Shown: positions 63,972-64,000 of the stretch, one piece after another
How positions within the stretch are numbered: the first letter of the stretch is position 1
How the letters are laid out: each line of letters begins with the position of its first letter
The notes under the pieces: model-generated
Database searches by the model: none
Told to the model about the DNA's origin: nothing
Seen by the model: only the letters and a program-made list of their open reading frames with translations
Position numbers and translations under genes: made by a program
Source of the DNA: an uncultured Pelagibacteraceae bacterium
GTDB taxonomy: Bacteria > Pseudomonadota > Alphaproteobacteria > Pelagibacterales > Pelagibacteraceae
Direction of reading: 5' to 3'
Assembly: GCA_902594255.1 (NCBI GenBank)
Contig: CACJLN010000006.1
Span: 1-64,000, forward strand
DNA: 64,000 nt

Positions 63972-64000
63972 ATGTGGTTAGATTATAGCTTATTAGAATG
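63972..64000 (+). CDS. Possible start of a coding region cut by the window end
   Basis: ATG at 63972 opens a frame reading MWLDYSLLE to the end of the window. Nine residues are too few to name it. The upstream 150 bases hold no gene and would be the promoter region shared with the divergent GATase gene. Confidence 0.3.

Noticed and set aside
1-64000. tRNA, rRNA, CRISPR arrays, insertion sequences or prophage
   Set aside because: I looked for tRNA T-loop signatures, regularly spaced repeats, transposase motifs and phage genes in the gaps and frames and saw none.

Overview
The window looks like a chromosome segment from a SAR11-type (Pelagibacterales) marine alphaproteobacterium. It is very AT-rich. 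Genes are packed with 0-30 base gaps or short overlaps, and convergent genes often touch with no hairpin terminator between them. The gene content also fits: a thiamin-pyrophosphate riboswitch in front of a sodium symporter, a methylcitrate operon, AcuI, a dimethylglycine dehydrogenase joined to the ETF chain, and several tetrahydrofolate C1 enzymes. No rRNA, tRNA, CRISPR array, insertion sequence or phage module was seen. Calls rest on reading protein motifs and gene order; no database search was run.

Layout. 1-3.2 kb: glucosylglycerate module (phosphatase fragment, GpgS, GH13 phosphorylase). 3.2-6.1 kb: GGCT-fold protein, a secreted Ala-rich repeat protein of unknown function, and a CinA-N/MoaB-domain protein. 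6.1-13.4 kb: plus-strand run sfsA, map, purB, purC, purS, purQ, purL, bolA, grxD. 13.4-23.3 kb: minus-strand housekeeping run, in transcription order glmU C-terminal half, glmS, class II DAHP synthase, nadE, cysS, citramalate synthase, DUF1989 protein, SPOUT methyltransferase, rpsD. 23.3-27.6 kb: phosphoglycolate phosphatase and prpDBC. 27.6-30.9 kb: ABC-2 exporter and a TPP-riboswitch-controlled symporter (thiV-like).

30.9-31.7 kb holds two small unknown proteins and the only stretch over 300 bases without a clear gene. That stretch carries a series of hairpins and a small open frame broken by two TAG codons. 31.7-36.6 kb: cytochrome c', cytochrome b561, methyltransferase, MATE exporter, DUF4396, persulfide-dioxygenase-like enzyme, thioredoxin-fold protein, AzlD. 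36.6-41.4 kb: AzlC and a Fur-box-preceded Fe(III) ABC transporter (fbpA, a small Cys protein, fbpB, fbpC). 41.4-45.4 kb: lysR, acuI, folE, hisI, 2OG oxygenase, DUF2237. 45.4-51.2 kb: dimethylglycine dehydrogenase, etfB, etfA, ETF-quinone oxidoreductase. 51.2-53.7 kb: DUF4864, CoA-binding protein, enoyl-CoA hydratase, and an unusual nucleotidylyltransferase/APS-kinase-like pair. 53.8-64 kb, mostly plus strand: MTHFR-like and GcvT-like demethylase pair, YIP1, purEK, GNAT, cold shock protein, aspartate racemase, EamA permease, fhs, GATase.

Two themes link the loci. First, methylated-compound and C1 oxidation: dimethylglycine dehydrogenase passes electrons through ETF to the quinone pool, while the GcvT-like, MTHFR-like and Fhs enzymes handle the methyl and formyl groups on tetrahydrofolate. 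Second, C3 metabolism: AcuI makes propionyl-CoA, which the PrpDBC cycle can consume. The items most worth a second look are the structured locus at 31.4-31.7 kb, the APS-kinase-like/nucleotidylyltransferase pair, the GcvT/MTHFR demethylase pair, the small Cys-rich protein in the iron operon, and the acetyltransferase-only GlmU.
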